A stretch of DNA of 64,000 nucleotides from Fagopyrum homotropicum (taxonomy: Eukaryota > Streptophyta > Magnoliopsida > Caryophyllales > Polygonaceae), in the NCBI GenBank assembly GCA_033239125.1, contig BSWB01000005.1:99571994-99635993 (forward strand), written 5' to 3'. Under the pieces are notes generated by a model. It made no database searches and had not been told where the DNA came from. It saw nothing but the letters and a program-made list of their open reading frames with translations. Position numbers and translations under genes: made by a program. Every line of letters begins with the position of its first letter. Position 1 is the first letter of the stretch. Of this stretch, positions 45,949 to 57,050 are shown in pieces.

Positions 45949-45953
45949 AGCTT

Positions 45954-47125
45954 GGTGTTACACTTGGTCCTGCAGGTGTGTCTTGCTTATAGGCTTGCAT
46001 GTGGTTGGCATTGCCTCTTCCTTTCCTCATGTGAGAGTGTAGTAGCATGCTAGGGCTAGGTGAGAGTGTTTGGATGATGTTTGATCGGTTTATGCCTTAT
46101 ACGGATTTTGAGGATTTTAGGTTGTGAGGTTTTGGTTGAGGATGATCCTATGGATCCCTTGGGTCTAGGTGTGACCCCTTTGATGAATAGAGGTTGATAT
46201 CTTTCTATGCCTTGTTGTTAGGCAGTGCCCCTCTCTCAGGATTGGAGGTTGATCATGGTTGAGGTTATACGAGGTTGAGGTAAGTCTGTAGGACTTACTT
46301 AGCTACCATCCCTATATTGGGTGTTTGCATGAGTGGTGTGTGCGTTATATGTTTTGCTATGATAGCATGAGATGATGTTTATACCGACCTATGTTTTATT
46401 GATTGCCCCACTGCGTGGTTGTGATAACCTTCCCCTTTCATCCCGCCGTGGAGTATGGGAGGTTCTCTGACGTCGGGCAAGACTAGTTTACAAGAAGGGC
46501 GCAATCCACTACCATAGGGTACACGGATTGTGTGACCGATACTCGTACAACTGGACATTGCACTCAGAGGCGGGGACGATACGGTCCTCATGTCACATAG
46601 TTTCATCTATATATGTATACACGATTTTGAGTGAATGTTTATTATATAAAGATAATAAATGGGTAAATGTGTGATAGCATGTTGATGTGTTATCTTTCAT
46701 GATTGTGCTTGTGCTTATGTATTACCTCATATATGTATGGTTAGCTAACGGTTTCATACCGTGTTGTAGATGTTTGCAGAATAGGCGTTGCTGGGTGATC
46801 TGGCAGGGTGACAGGCCGAGGACTCCCGTACATTAGGTGGTTGATATGGGGTTTGTTTATGTTTCCCCTCCTGCATGAGGATGATGTCTTGTTTACCTCC
46901 TGTGTGATGATGTCTTGTTTACCTCCTGTGTGAGGATATTGTTTTATACTCGGCCATGTTGTTGTTTACCTTTGGGTACAGTTTTTACAGTTTTATGTAT
47001 TTGTTTTATATCTGTCAGTGTCATGTTGTAAGGTTCAGTGAACTTGTTGTCATGCTAGGGTCAGGATCCATTTGAGATTTTAGGCCAATGTAGCATCCCG
47101 AGTCCTGCGGAATCTGGGTGTTACA
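45954..47125 (+). repeat. E 3' LTR, second part
   Basis: Continues the E LTR after insertions A and D; the uninterrupted join would read CACCAGCTTGGTG. Ends CTGGGTGTTACA at 47125. Confidence 0.75.
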
Positions 47126-47144
47126 AGACTTTTGAAAGAAAAGT

Positions 47145-47960
47145 ATGATGAGCATCTTAAACATGAATATTGAATGGAGATCAACAAATTTTCTAAATTA
47201 TATCGAGCATAGTTTGTATGGGATTGTCGCAGATAGATATGAAGGAATCGATGAAGAAATTAAAGAACCCTTAAGGGTAGTAGAACCACCAGATATTATG
47301 CTCAGGCATTTCTACAAACCCTTAGAATTTGAGTTTATTGGAGACGGAGATGATATAGATAAAAAAACTAATCGAATGGTAAAGAAAGTTAAATACTTTT
47401 GAAATTTGTAATATGAGATATTTAGAAAATTATCTTTCAAAATTTGAGTATTATTACTATAAGATGGGAGAAAACATAATAGACCTTCAAATTTTATTCG
47501 ATAAACTACCTAAACCCACAAATGAAGAAATTAATAAGGGTATCAAGAATGGGTAGAAAACTACAACTCGAAGGATACCATAGAAAATAGATTAAGGTTT
47601 ATTAGAAAATGGGTAGAGAAAAAATGTCGAGATGTTAAAGGAACTCAACATAGGAAAACGACAATTTCTAAATTGTTGGGATGTTCGTGGAGAATGGGAA
47701 TGTAACCAAAGAGATAATCTGAAAGATGGTTATGGAAGGAAGTATATAGGAAGAAAATCTTTAATAAATAAAGAAGGGAAAATATCAGAAAAAATATTGT
47801 CGAAAACCCTTCGTTTAAAAAAAGAAGATTCTTTAGAAAAACATCTTATTGTCCCGAGAAGAAAAAGAATTGCAAATGTTGGACATGCGTGAAAATAAGT
47901 CATTATGCTAATCAATATAAAAATATAAATAATAATAAACTTGTTGAATCTTTAGGGAGT
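47145..47960 (+). pseudogene. Pararetroviral coat-protein-like remnant with zinc-knuckle relic
   Basis: Open pieces 47145-47402 and 47632-47892 in different frames, very rich in Lys, Glu and Ile/Asn codons. Around 47866-47940 one frame reads CKCWTC then H four residues later, the shape of the Cys-His knuckle at the end of caulimovirid coat proteins, but the final Cys is replaced by Tyr. Acidic and basic blocks on either side fit a coat protein. Broken by several stops. Confidence 0.6.
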
Positions 47961-48095
47961 TTAGATTGTATTGAAATAACAAAAAGAGAAGTTCTGGACC
48001 TAGCCTTAAATAATAATAAAGAGTAGTGTAGGAAGAAGAAGAATTTGAAAGTTCAGATTATGAGCAAGTATGTGAAATAATGCAAGGAGAAGAAA

Positions 48096-49098
48096 TTGAA
48101 GCTCAAAGAAAAATGCAAAAAAAAAATGTTTTTTTCACAAGAAACAACTACTCTAGCCCAATTGCAAGAAGATGATACTTCCATCGACGAAGAACAATGG
48201 GAAATACTGCATAAATCAGGTGTTGAATTCTCAATCATTGCTAAAGAACAATTCTATAAAAGAACATTTATTCTAATATTCTCAAAGTTCGTATGTGAAG
48301 AAATGACTAGGGATATCGTAGTAAAAAAAATAATGAAATTCAAGCTACTGAAATAACTCTAGTTAATTGGAAGAATATTCAAAAACACAACAAAGGCAAA
48401 AACAAATATAAGTACAGTTATATTTGTGTTATTCAAGTCATCATTACTCCACTTCAGGACTTTGGTAAGAATGTGCATTGCATTAATTTTGTTCGTGACA
48501 CTAGGCAGGAAAAAATTTAGTTACAAAACTAATAGTGGAGTAATGTGCAATCTAAGTTAATGACCAGTATCTTGGGTATGTAGACAAAATGATTATGTAA
48601 TTTTTGAAATAAGTTTACGCATAAATCTTAGCATTAAATATGCTAACTGAAGGAATTAGTATGCACAAAGGAACTTGTCCCTTACAATTGAAATGGAAGG
48701 TCATTTATGAGCATGGAAATACTACCAACCCACTTGCTAGAACTCAAATGGTAGAGGCGGATAAATATGAAGTAGTTGGTCCATGACAAAAAGTGACACC
48801 GGTCAAAGTACGGCCAAACCAAATAAATTTAAAGACATTGTAGATCAATGCTTTCGAAAATTCTTCTACTTCTAACGAATGAAGAATTTTATCTATTGAT
48901 GAAGTTGGGAGAATTCATATAAATTCTTATCCACCTCCAATAAATAGAAGTTTTTCCAAGAGTCAAAGTTATAATGTTAATACTCATTTAAATTTGCCTC
49001 CACAAAACCAAGTAAGTCTTCCAACTAGGAATTCTAGGGAGGAACCTTCCTTTAAAGTAGATGATGATATTGTTAGTCTATTAGCAACCTAAATAGAA
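48096..49098 (+). pseudogene. Unassigned pararetroviral segment
   Basis: Open frame 48096-48356 (86 codons), charged, no motif. From about 48630 to 49095 another set of frames is readable (for example MHKGTCPLQLKWKV and later INSYPPPINRSFS). It might be the end of a movement protein, but I cannot establish that. Stops interrupt throughout. Confidence 0.4.
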
Positions 49099-49141
49099 AA
49101 CTAACGGGCTTACTATTGGGGCGGACAAAACGCCTCACAAA

Positions 49142-49197
49142 GGCGGAGTCCGCATGCGCCCAGGGCTTGGGGCGCATACGGACTCCGAGTCCGCCCC
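49142..49197. repeat. Near-perfect hairpin inside G
   Basis: Left arm GGCGGAGTCCGCATGCGCCC (49142-49161) pairs with GGGCGCATACGGACTCCG plus CCGCC on the right arm. One mismatch and a 3-base bulge; loop about 7 bases. Confidence 0.9.
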
Positions 49198-49294
49198 ATT
49201 TTGTTATAACAATAAAATGACGACGTCTTCTATTAATAATTCCATTGTTATCCAACGGTTAGCATATCAACAATTCACCTTGGAGACCTGGTTT

Positions 49295-49366
49295 TTCCAA
49301 TACTAGGAATCAAACCTATGACTTCAAGGTGAAAGACACATTTCCTAACCGCTGGACTACAATGGA
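49295..49366 (-). ncRNA. tRNA-Glu(UUC)-like pseudogene or SINE head
   Basis: Minus strand starts TCCATTGTAGTCCAGCGGTT (A-box region), has CTTTCAC at the anticodon-loop position (anticodon TTC), B box GGTTTGATTCC at 49306-49316, and ends close to pairing of the acceptor stem. The anticodon stem does not pair well, so it is probably not a working tRNA. No A-rich SINE tail was found. Confidence 0.55.
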
Positions 49367-49527
49367 TTTGTTAATATTTTAACACTTTTAACCAAAATAA
49401 TACTAATAGTCTTGAGGCGCATGCGCAATCCGAATGCGCCCCAAGTGCATGCACCAAAGGCCCGAACGCATGCGGCCTACGCATGCGCCCCAATCCGGGC
49501 ACATGCGCAGCCCGCATGCTTCGCCTT

Positions 49528-51314
49528 TGTTACGCTAAGATGGGTAGCACAAAAAGCTTTACATTTATAAACTTGAACTAAATTCCTAAACTACCTAACG
49601 AAACGCGCAGTGTACAGATCGTTATGTAGGAAGGAAAGTATTCCGAGGTCGAACACAAGGACTGAGGTGAAATTAAGTCATTCATAATCAAGGATAATGT
49701 AAATCTAAACTAAGAAAAAACAAGGAATAAAGAATTGCAAAATACAATATTTTTGGTTGGTTTTGGTTGATCAAACAAGGATCACAAAATATACACACAT
49801 ACAAGCAAACAACACACAAACACGAAGATATGAGATAAGAGGTAAGAATTGTGGATTCTAGAGATTCGGAATTTCAAGTATACCTATGGACTCATGCATC
49901 TAATGATCAAAGGAAAGTTGCGGTTGTTCGGAGTTGGGTGTTTCTCTAATGGGAACAATTACCGGGTAAGTCTCATGCTCCACTAGTCTTGAACCTTAGG
50001 TCCTATTACCGGGTAATTCTCAAGGAATCTAAGGACGAGAATTCTACGCAAACCGGCCACTACCTAAGGGTCAAACCCCTCCTTACCGGGTAAGTCTCGG
50101 AAAAGGTAAGTCTTAGGCAACGATCCTAGCACACTCAATCCAATAGTGGCTGTTGAGGCTCACTACTACCTAGAGTTTGTCATCATCTATATCTAAGAGT
50201 GGAAATCACCGGGTACGTCTCATTCCTCAATTAGGTTGCTTGCAAAGGTGCCCCCTAGGCTAGATTAGGCTCAACAAACACCAGGATTTCAACACATCTA
50301 CATCCTAACATCAAGATTCATCAATAATAGAGCAACAAAACATGCATCTCGGGTGGATCATAGTCATCTTGGCCTAGATGGCATGAAGAACAGGCCGAGA
50401 TCATGGACTGAGCTAGGGTTTCGAACAAAAATCCATCCTAAGCTAACATATAAGTCCACACAATCATAGTCCAAGGCATAACATTCATTCCTTCACCCTA
50501 AAATCACATCTACTCAGCCAATAACATACAAATCTAGATCAAACTTCATAAATAAAGCATGCTTGCAAGTCATAGCTAGATAATGAAGAATATTTCAAAG
50601 AAAAGACATTACAAAGCTAGAATAGAAGTTACCAAATCTTACAAAAGGTCCAAGATGCAGCTCCACAGTGTCTAAAATGGAAACATCACTAAAAAACACT
50701 CAAATCTCACTCTAAAACTACAAACTACACTAATCTCTTCCAAGAACACCCACAAGGGTGCTTGGAAGAGAAGCTAAAATCCAAATTGTATTGGAGAAGA
50801 GAGCTAGAGGAGAAAAAGTGAAGAAGAAGATGCTCAAAACAGCCTGCAACATTGCTTAATTACTCCACCAAAAGCAAGGGTCGGACATAGGAAGTGAGTG
50901 CCAAGTGTCGGGGGTGGTCCATAAGAGAATCTCGGTTGGCTCAGGGGAGCATCTCGGCCGAAATAGGCAATGGTTGGACCGAAATGGCTCTAAAACAACC
51001 CCAAACACCACTTAAACATGAGTTAGACCAAGCCTTGCACCAACTAAGGTCCTTGCCTTCTTCTTTCCTCCAACCACGAGTCATTTGGAACCATAAATCC
51101 GGACCATCGTGAGGCTCGAACCTCGGATATGATCAATATCATCTCAAAGGTCCCCAAAACACCTACAAAACTGACAAAAGATCGTGTAGACGTCTATTTC
51201 GACAATATGCATGAATTAAGCGTAAATGTCACGAACTAATGCGGAAACATGCATGAATGGAATGGAAAACTACCTAAATGAGTGCCTAAACTAGTTTCAT
51301 AAATCATGTCAATA
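49528..51314 (-). mobile_element. F: solo LTR, Athila-like
   Basis: 1787 bp, TGTTACGC at the left and AATA at the right (AACA expected). GCCTT flanks it at 49523-49527 and 51315-51319. The left part parallels the A/B LTR (CGCAGTGTACAGATC against CGCAGTGTACGGATC, then TCGAACAC). It repeats ACCGGGTAAGTCT-type words at 49965-50240 and holds ATCTCGGCCGAAAT-type words at 50920-50990. One LTR only; no internal region. Confidence 0.85.
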
Positions 51315-51347
51315 GCCTTCTTGGCGTTTTTCCGTCCACGCAATTAA

Positions 51348-51457
51348 CATTACTAAAAACTAAAAACCAATAATTTGGAGGGAAATATTAGGAGAACTGC
51401 TAGACATAGTATATATGGGAAGCATTGGATCTAACTATAGACCAAATTTGAAGGTCC
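51348..51457. other. Spacer between G and the CACTA end
   Basis: 110 bp, AT-rich, nothing recognised. Confidence 0.5.
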
Positions 51458-51485
51458 CACTACTAAAAAAAATTCAATTAGCGTT

Positions 51486-51800
51486 TGCGACGGCAGAAAA
51501 GGCATTTGCCGTCGCCAATAATCAACGGCGACGGCCTGGCGACGGCAAAACCGGGCGTAGCCAGAACAGGCGACGCGAAAAATTTGTGCGACAGCAAATG
51601 GCCGTTGCTAATAATTTGCGTCGCCTCTTGGCGACGGATATCATCCGTCGCCAAATATTCGTGTCGGCTAAAGCCGTCGCCGTTTGGGGTGTAGCAAACT
51701 TCAAAATTTGGTGCGGAATTTAAATTGCCGTCGCAAAATTTAAATTTGGTGGGAAATTTTGTATTTTTGGTGACGGCATCAAGCCGTCGCAAATTTTAAA
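51486..51800. repeat. CACTA subterminal repeats (GCGACGG)
   Basis: GCGACGGC, GCCGTCGCC and variants occur in both orientations, with irregular short spacing. In known CACTA elements such repeats bind the TNPA-type protein. Confidence 0.85.
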
Positions 51801-52110
51801 AATGTGCTTAAAATATTAGTTTTTAGCAACGATAACCTGCTGTGACAAGTAAATTTGGTGGGAATATTCTACCACATCTTGTAAAACTATACCACAACCT
51901 GTATTATCTGAAAACATCTAAATGACTGCATCAAATTGCAACAACAATATTTTCAAACCAAAAAAGTGTATTTAACCTCCAAAATAATCAAAATAATCAA
52001 AATAGCACGATTCGAAGTGTAAATAAGCTCACAATCTGAAAGTACAAAACCTAGATGTCCTTCATCTTTATCAAAGTGGTAATGAGTTTACAATCACACA
52101 CTTTCACGAT

Positions 52111-52495
52111 CTAAACATCTTCTACTTGAACAAATTTTTCATCAACTGCATCATTTTCGCTAATTGGTTCTTTTTCTAATGCTACATGATCTCCATCTTC
52201 AATAGACTCTTTTCGGTGTGCACTAGTTGCAACCTATAAAATATAAAATAATAACAATAGTTTAGACGGAGAAAAATTACGGTAACGAAGTCTTATGCAC
52301 ATAGATGAGCATTTACTTATTAAACATTCAATTTTTAAAGAATTTAAAATTCTAGATTACCAAAACTAACCTGTGTAAGTGAATGCGAGCTTCTTTTTTC
52401 ATTGCCCTCCGATTGCATAAAAAGTTTCTTCAATTCTTCATACTTCATCTCAAAGTGCTTCGTCAATTTTTCTGTTAGCGCATCTCCTGCGGTGT
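52111..52495 (-). pseudogene. Two terminal exons of an unidentified ORF in the CACTA element
   Basis: Minus strand. Exon 52371-52495 reads LTEKLTKHFEMKYEELKKLF with donor CAG/GTTAG. Exon 52111-52233 follows acceptor TATAG and reads VATSAHRKESIEDGDHVA to a TAG stop at 52111-52113. Clean splice borders and coding-like charge suggest real exons. A heptad-like Leu/Lys/Glu pattern hints at a coiled coil. It may be the C-terminus of a CACTA-encoded second protein; alternatively another captured gene. Confidence 0.5.
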
Positions 52496-52733
52496 CTGAA
52501 TATCATATTTGCACCATATACTAATGATATTACGACAGTGGACAAATTTATATAATATTCAACAGCTTTTTAGTTTCTACTACAGCCTTCCCAAAATACA
52601 TCAAAGTTTTTCAACGTCAAATTCCCGAGGTTTTGCAAAATCAGAGGAAAGGGCTGTGCTATCAAAGATATATCGAGGGAATCAATCGATCAGCACAGTT
52701 GCTAACTTTGTAACAGAAAAAAAGGACAACTAC

Positions 52734-53580
52734 CTGCATACTGCTTGATAAAATATTTGTCTGACTTCCATCATCTGTTTCCCATGTTTCTTCCTTAAGA
52801 AGAGAGGGAAAGAAACATAAGAGATTGTCAAGGGTTACAATGGTTCGGGAAAGGGGAAGATGCACGTTGAAGAAATATAAGCCTTAATTTGAATAAGCAA
52901 TTCATCTACCTGAACAAGTTTCTCGAGGCTCTCCATGAGTGTTTTTTCCTCCAGTTTTACATATACTGCCAAGTGAGGCGCAAAGCATGAAGAAATAATG
53001 CCCCAAAAGTTGAACTGCACCATAATTGGAAATGGAGGATATCAGCTCCAAACATTCCCTAGTTCATGTATGAATAAAAACTAAAGTCCATGCAGCAAAT
53101 TTGAGGCAATAGAATACAATAACACCCAGTCACACAAAAGCAAAGCCAGAAAGACAAGTATCGTAATTAGCAATGATAATAAAACATTTAGACCAAACAC
53201 ATAAAGATGATATGCACAATACAAATAATTCATATTTAATGAACCCAAAAAAAGCTACAAGGAACTACTTAAAAAGATGACATCACTAATGTATTTGGAA
53301 ATATTACAAGTCCCAAATATAAGGCTACCAATAATAACACAAAAGAAATACTAGAGCTTAAGGTTGTCAAGTATTACCCCAACTCCAGGCACTGAATAAT
53401 CTTTGTTTCCATCTTTCTCCTGAAAAACCATAAAGCAAATTAGTGACATTAAAACATGAGCCTTTCCCAGGAAGGAAAAAAATCAAACTTTATGTCGAAA
53501 GTTTTTATCGACTGGTCAATAATATCTATAATGCATACCTCATTTTCACTGCCTTGGTGTGCAGCCCATAAAGGCTTTTA
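52734..53580 (-). pseudogene. VPS53: Captured VPS53 gene fragment, at least four exons with introns
   Basis: Minus strand. Exon 53539 to about 53580 reads KPLWAAHQGSENE. Exon 53378-53419 reads EKDGNKDYSVPGVG (acceptor TTTTCAG, donor GTAATA). Exon 52910-53014 (35 codons) starts FNFWGIISSCFAPHL and ends KTLMESLEKLVQ (acceptor GTGCAG, donor GTAGAT). Exon 52734-52793 (20 codons) starts EETWETDDGSQ and ends LSSSMQ, donor GTAGTT. These are consecutive pieces of plant VPS53, a subunit of the GARP tethering complex that acts in endosome-to-Golgi transport. Introns are retained, so genomic DNA and not cDNA was captured. Both the N-terminal two thirds and the C-terminus are absent. Confidence 0.8.
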
Positions 53581-54045
53581 ACTGTCACAACTCACAAGCA
53601 CCATAAGCATGCAACTGAAAGAACGGTAAGAAGATTCAGCACATTCAGCTAAATAGCATTAAGTGTCACTTGAATGAATTAACAGTCACCTTTCAGTCTT
53701 CCCCGTTATTTCTCAAGATTAAAACTGAAAAGATTATAGAATTACATATCAATTTTCATCCCCTGTGAGGTTAATCAAATCCTAAAACTAGCTGACCTCA
53801 TATCAATAAATAAAGGTTATTCCTTGCTACAAATCGGGAAGAAAACCATAGTTTGTTGCATACTGGCGCAACAATGACAAAACATCAAAAATAAAGGGAT
53901 CCGAGATTATACTTCATAGATCTAAAAGCGCATTTACTTATGCTCTGTGTTCATCATTCAATTGAGTCAAAGCAGTTCACCACCTTAATATCGTTCGTTT
54001 AATTGTAAATTTTGATTATACTTCATAGATCTACAATAATCTAGA

Positions 54046-54105
54046 ATTATAACTCTGATGTTTAGGGACTAATTTAATCAACTCATGAATAATGTTAACC
54101 AGGAA
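54046..54105. repeat. 60-bp direct repeat, copy 1
   Basis: Starts ATTATAACTCTGATGTTTAG and ends TTAACCAGGAA. The second copy is at 55167-55226 with one mismatch. Confidence 0.9.
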
Positions 54106-55166
54106 CATGATTGTAACAATGTGACGTTATCTGTAAATGCCAAGAATTTATGTCTTAACATTAAATTCTATTTTCTCCATAACCACAATAGGATATTATT
54201 TTCTTGGCCCAAAGGAAAGCAAGCTCCATATTATGGGCATTCTTTTCTAGATAACCCAGACATAACCTACCTGGATATTGAGAGATTGAAATAACGGTAT
54301 CCGAGCAAACACAGCAAGAGAACACAAACATAGAATGCCAAAATATAGGGAAATACAACCATCTAATACTCAAAAACTAAGACACCAACCCCAAAAGTAC
54401 TGTGGAAATTATATTTATACCTAGAGTATCTGGAGACACTGAAAGTAGGCAAAAGAACACTAAACAGAGAATGCCAAAACAAAGAGGAACACAAAAACCG
54501 AAAACTGAAAATCTAAAAGCGCCACCCCCATTATCAATGTTTCTTTACTGTTCTTTTTCATGCTTTTTTGCATTTTTTTAGTTGGCATGATGATATGTGA
54601 AAAGCAGATCCCATTTACCATAAAGGGAACCTTTTGCTCATGTACCCAGAAACACCCACCTAAAGTTCAAGTTTCAGAGAAGAATATCTATGACTATGAA
54701 CCCCAAACAAAAATAACACAAACATTCAAGGTATGCCCATACTGATTCATTGTGCTACTGTACTTCAGGAAATCAATCTACTCCTCAATATCTTTTCAAA
54801 TGATTAAAAAATTGCATTTCACATAGCATCATGATTTCCTAAACATAAATGTTTTCTCCAAGTACTTCTGACATTTAAGCGAGATGAAGGATAATCAAGA
54901 GATAACATAGGAACATATATTTCAAATTCTCTAAAGTCTAAACACACCAACGCTACCATAAACCAATTATACGTTGTTAATCCAACTCGCAAACAAAAAG
55001 AGGTTCGGAAATCAACAACAACAGCAACAATAGAATTCCAGTTCTGTGAAAATAAACTAGCAAATCCACATAATAGAAACGACAAATTGATTAGGTGATG
55101 ATACGAAGCTTGAAAAGAAAATTTCCATCATTCATTTCAATATCGTAAATCAAACTTCAGCACGAG

Positions 55167-55226
55167 ATTATAACTCTGATGTTTAAGGACTAATTTAATC
55201 AACTCATGAATAATGTTAACCAGGAA
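55167..55226. repeat. 60-bp direct repeat, copy 2
   Basis: Pairs with 54046-54105, 1121 bp away. May mark a duplication or a small terminal-repeat element. Confidence 0.9.
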
Positions 55227-55452
55227 TATAGGATGGTATGGTACTCGAGACTGCAAGAGAGGAGAGTACCTGAGGCTGAGAGAGATCAGAAAATGCTTGG
55301 AGTCGTCTTCGTCGGCCGACCGCTGATCTCCCCTAGTATTCGCCAAACACCAGTCGCCGTCTCGCCGAAGTGTCGTTTGTTCCCAGTTAACAAATTCCAA
55401 AACCTAATGTTGAGTATCGGGTGATGAGGTGAGGGAGTGGGCTTTTTTAAAA

Positions 55453-55455
55453 AGC

Positions 55456-55528
<73 letters not shown>

Positions 55529-55582
55529 ATTATTATCATCATTATTATCATCATTAATATCATCATTATATTATCATTATGA

Positions 55583-55646
<64 letters not shown>

Positions 55647-55652
55647 TATTAG
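55453..55652. repeat. TTA/ATT microsatellite
   Basis: About 200 bp of ATT repeats with scattered ATC interruptions and an interrupted middle. The leucine- and tyrosine-rich open frame across it is an artefact of the repeat. Confidence 0.97.
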
Positions 55653-55734
55653 TAGTAGTAAATGAGCTTTTGCGAGCCGCTCGTATTCGGCTCGTTTATT
55701 CCTATACTTTGACAAAGACAAATAGTCAACTCGT
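55653..55734. other. Junction between microsatellite and pararetrovirus
   Basis: Contains the inverted repeat CGAGCCG / CGGCTCG with an 8-base loop (55674-55695), and the phrase TTTATTCCTATACTTTG, repeated at about 56028 in viral sequence. Confidence 0.6.
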
Positions 55735-57042
55735 CTTTGAAGATGATAAAAAATTTAATTTACAAATAGAAGCATACTTAAGGATTATTCATCCAAATAG
55801 CAGCTACATTCCTATCACCATGCATATGCATCGAAGGTATAAATAATTATGATTTATGTGCATTTGTTGACAGTGGATGTTCTTTTTTCTTTAGAAATAA
55901 GTTTTATGTTCTGCAATTATGTGAAAAACTGCATATAAACCAATTCAAATTAGGATAGCTAATATAGATTTATGACACATTCTTAGGTTATTCAAGATTT
56001 ACCCATCATGTTAGGAGGTTAGCTGTGTTTATTCCTATACTTTGTGCTACCGAACAAACATCACATGACATGATAATAGATAATAACTTCCAAAGATTAT
56101 ATTTTTCATCAACTCAAAGTCTAAATGAAATGATATAGCGTGGTGAGGAATATATTGTTCTCACTCAAAAAGAATATGCACTTGGTATAAATGAAGTAAC
56201 CCTTAAGGAACAAATTTTAGATCAACCAAAAGAGTTGTGCAAAGAGTTATATTTTAAAAATCCTTTAAACTTTTAGGACAATGATAAATCATTTAGTACA
56301 ATAGAGTTACAGGAACCTAAATGGTCATTAAAGTTAGCTAGATCGTTTACACTTACAAAGACCAACAAGAATTTAAGGAATAGATAGATGAGTTACTTAA
56401 AAAGAATTTGATTAGTGAAAGTAAGAGTCAACATTCTAGTCCTGCATTTATGGTTAGAAATCATGTTGAAGAAAAAAGAGGTAAAACTAGAATGATAATT
56501 AACTGTAAAAAGTTAAACGATAATACTATCTTTGTTGACTATTATATCCTAAGTAAAACTGTCTTATTTAATAGAATCCAATGACCCACTTGGTTCTCTA
56601 AAATGGACAGCAAATTTGGATATTGACAAGTTAAGATGGATAAAGATAGTATTCTGTTAACAACTTTTAGCGCACCTCAGGAATATTGTGAATGGTTAGT
56701 TATGCCATTTGGACTAAAAAGTGCACCTCGTATATTTCAAAGAAGAATGGATAAGACATTTGAAAACTTGAAATATTATTGTCTAGTTTACATTGATGAT
56801 ATCTTAATCTTCTCAAAAACACTAGAACAACACATGCATGATCTTAAGGTTGTAACACAAGAATGTATAAATCATGACATCGTCTTAGGACAAAAGAAAT
56901 GCATCTATGCAGAACAAGAGATATAGTTTCTTGATTAAAAATAAAAGCTGGAGAAATAGTATTGCAAGAACATTCCCTAGAGAAAACAGAAAATTTTCCA
57001 AATAGAATAAAAGATAGAAAGCAACTAGAGATGTTTCTAGGA
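55735..57042 (+). pseudogene. Pararetroviral protease and reverse transcriptase remnant
   Basis: Protease active site in FVDSGCS near 55864-55882. RT from about 56400: PAFMVRNHVEEKRGKTRMI, later the open piece 56636-56926 (96 codons) with YCEWLVMPFGLKSAP and the catalytic box VYIDDILIFSK. Multiple stops on both sides of that piece. RT is cut by the hAT-like element after FLGCL. Confidence 0.85.
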
Positions 57043-57050
57043 TGCCTCAC

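Larger units (their letters stand above)
4238..47125 (+). mobile_element. E: 5'-truncated Ty3/gypsy (Tekay-like) retrotransposon, host of the whole nest
   Basis: What remains of E is the integrase C-terminus and chromodomain (4241-4810), a 3' untranslated hairpin array (4946-5312), a polypurine tract (5397-5407) and the 3' LTR. The LTR starts TGTAAGAGCC at 5408 and ends CTGGGTGTTACA at 47125. Its own sequence is 5408-6142, 18440-18442 and 45954-47125, about 1.9 kb in all. Everything between is later insertions A and D. Gag, protease, RT and the 5' LTR are absent, so E was truncated at about 4238 and its TSD cannot be tested. H (59168-60950) is a solo LTR of the same type in reverse orientation. 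Confidence 0.8.
49114..51347. mobile_element. G: inverted-repeat (foldback-type) element with tRNA-like core, split by solo LTR F
   Basis: Left end ATTGGGGCGGACAAAACGCC; the right end, reversed, reads ATTGCGTGGACGGAAAAACG and then CC. Both continue into AAGGCG and GCATGCG words. Without F the element is about 440 bp. It has a long hairpin at 49142-49197, a tRNA-Glu-like segment (49295-49366) and a run of GCATGCGC words (49413-49520). I could not settle a TSD. It lies within pararetroviral sequence on its left. Confidence 0.5.
51458..55440. mobile_element. CACTA (En/Spm-type) transposon, one end present, with captured gene DNA
   Basis: Terminal CACTACTAAAAAAA at 51458 followed by a subterminal zone (51486-51800) with more than ten copies of GCGACGG or its reverse, the standard layout of a plant CACTA end. 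To the right are two exons on the minus strand and a VPS53-like fragment. No matching TTTAGTAGTG end or second subterminal zone is found before the microsatellite at 55453, so the right limit is a guess and the element is probably truncated. No TNP2-type transposase domain is recognisable. Confidence 0.7.
53581..55440. other. Non-coding stretch right of the VPS53 fragment
   Basis: AT-rich with no recognisable domain on either strand. On the minus strand 55240-55400 looks like a 5' leader or first exon (GC-richer, followed by CTCAG/GTACTC), identity unknown. It contains the 60-bp direct repeats listed separately. Confidence 0.5.

Noticed and set aside
18443..45953. D as a full-length element with a primer site after 45948
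   Set aside because: The sequence after 45948 begins AGCTT, which repeats 18438-18442, and then continues the E LTR; the apparent TTGGTGTTACACTTGG is E sequence and only loosely like a primer site.
55437..55652. 71-codon open frame of leucines then tyrosines
   Set aside because: Pure translation of the TTA/ATT microsatellite; no start context, no domain.
55674..55713. Helitron 3' end (hairpin CGAGCCG/CGGCTCG)
   Set aside because: No CTRR terminus at the right distance after the hairpin and no 5' TC end was found.
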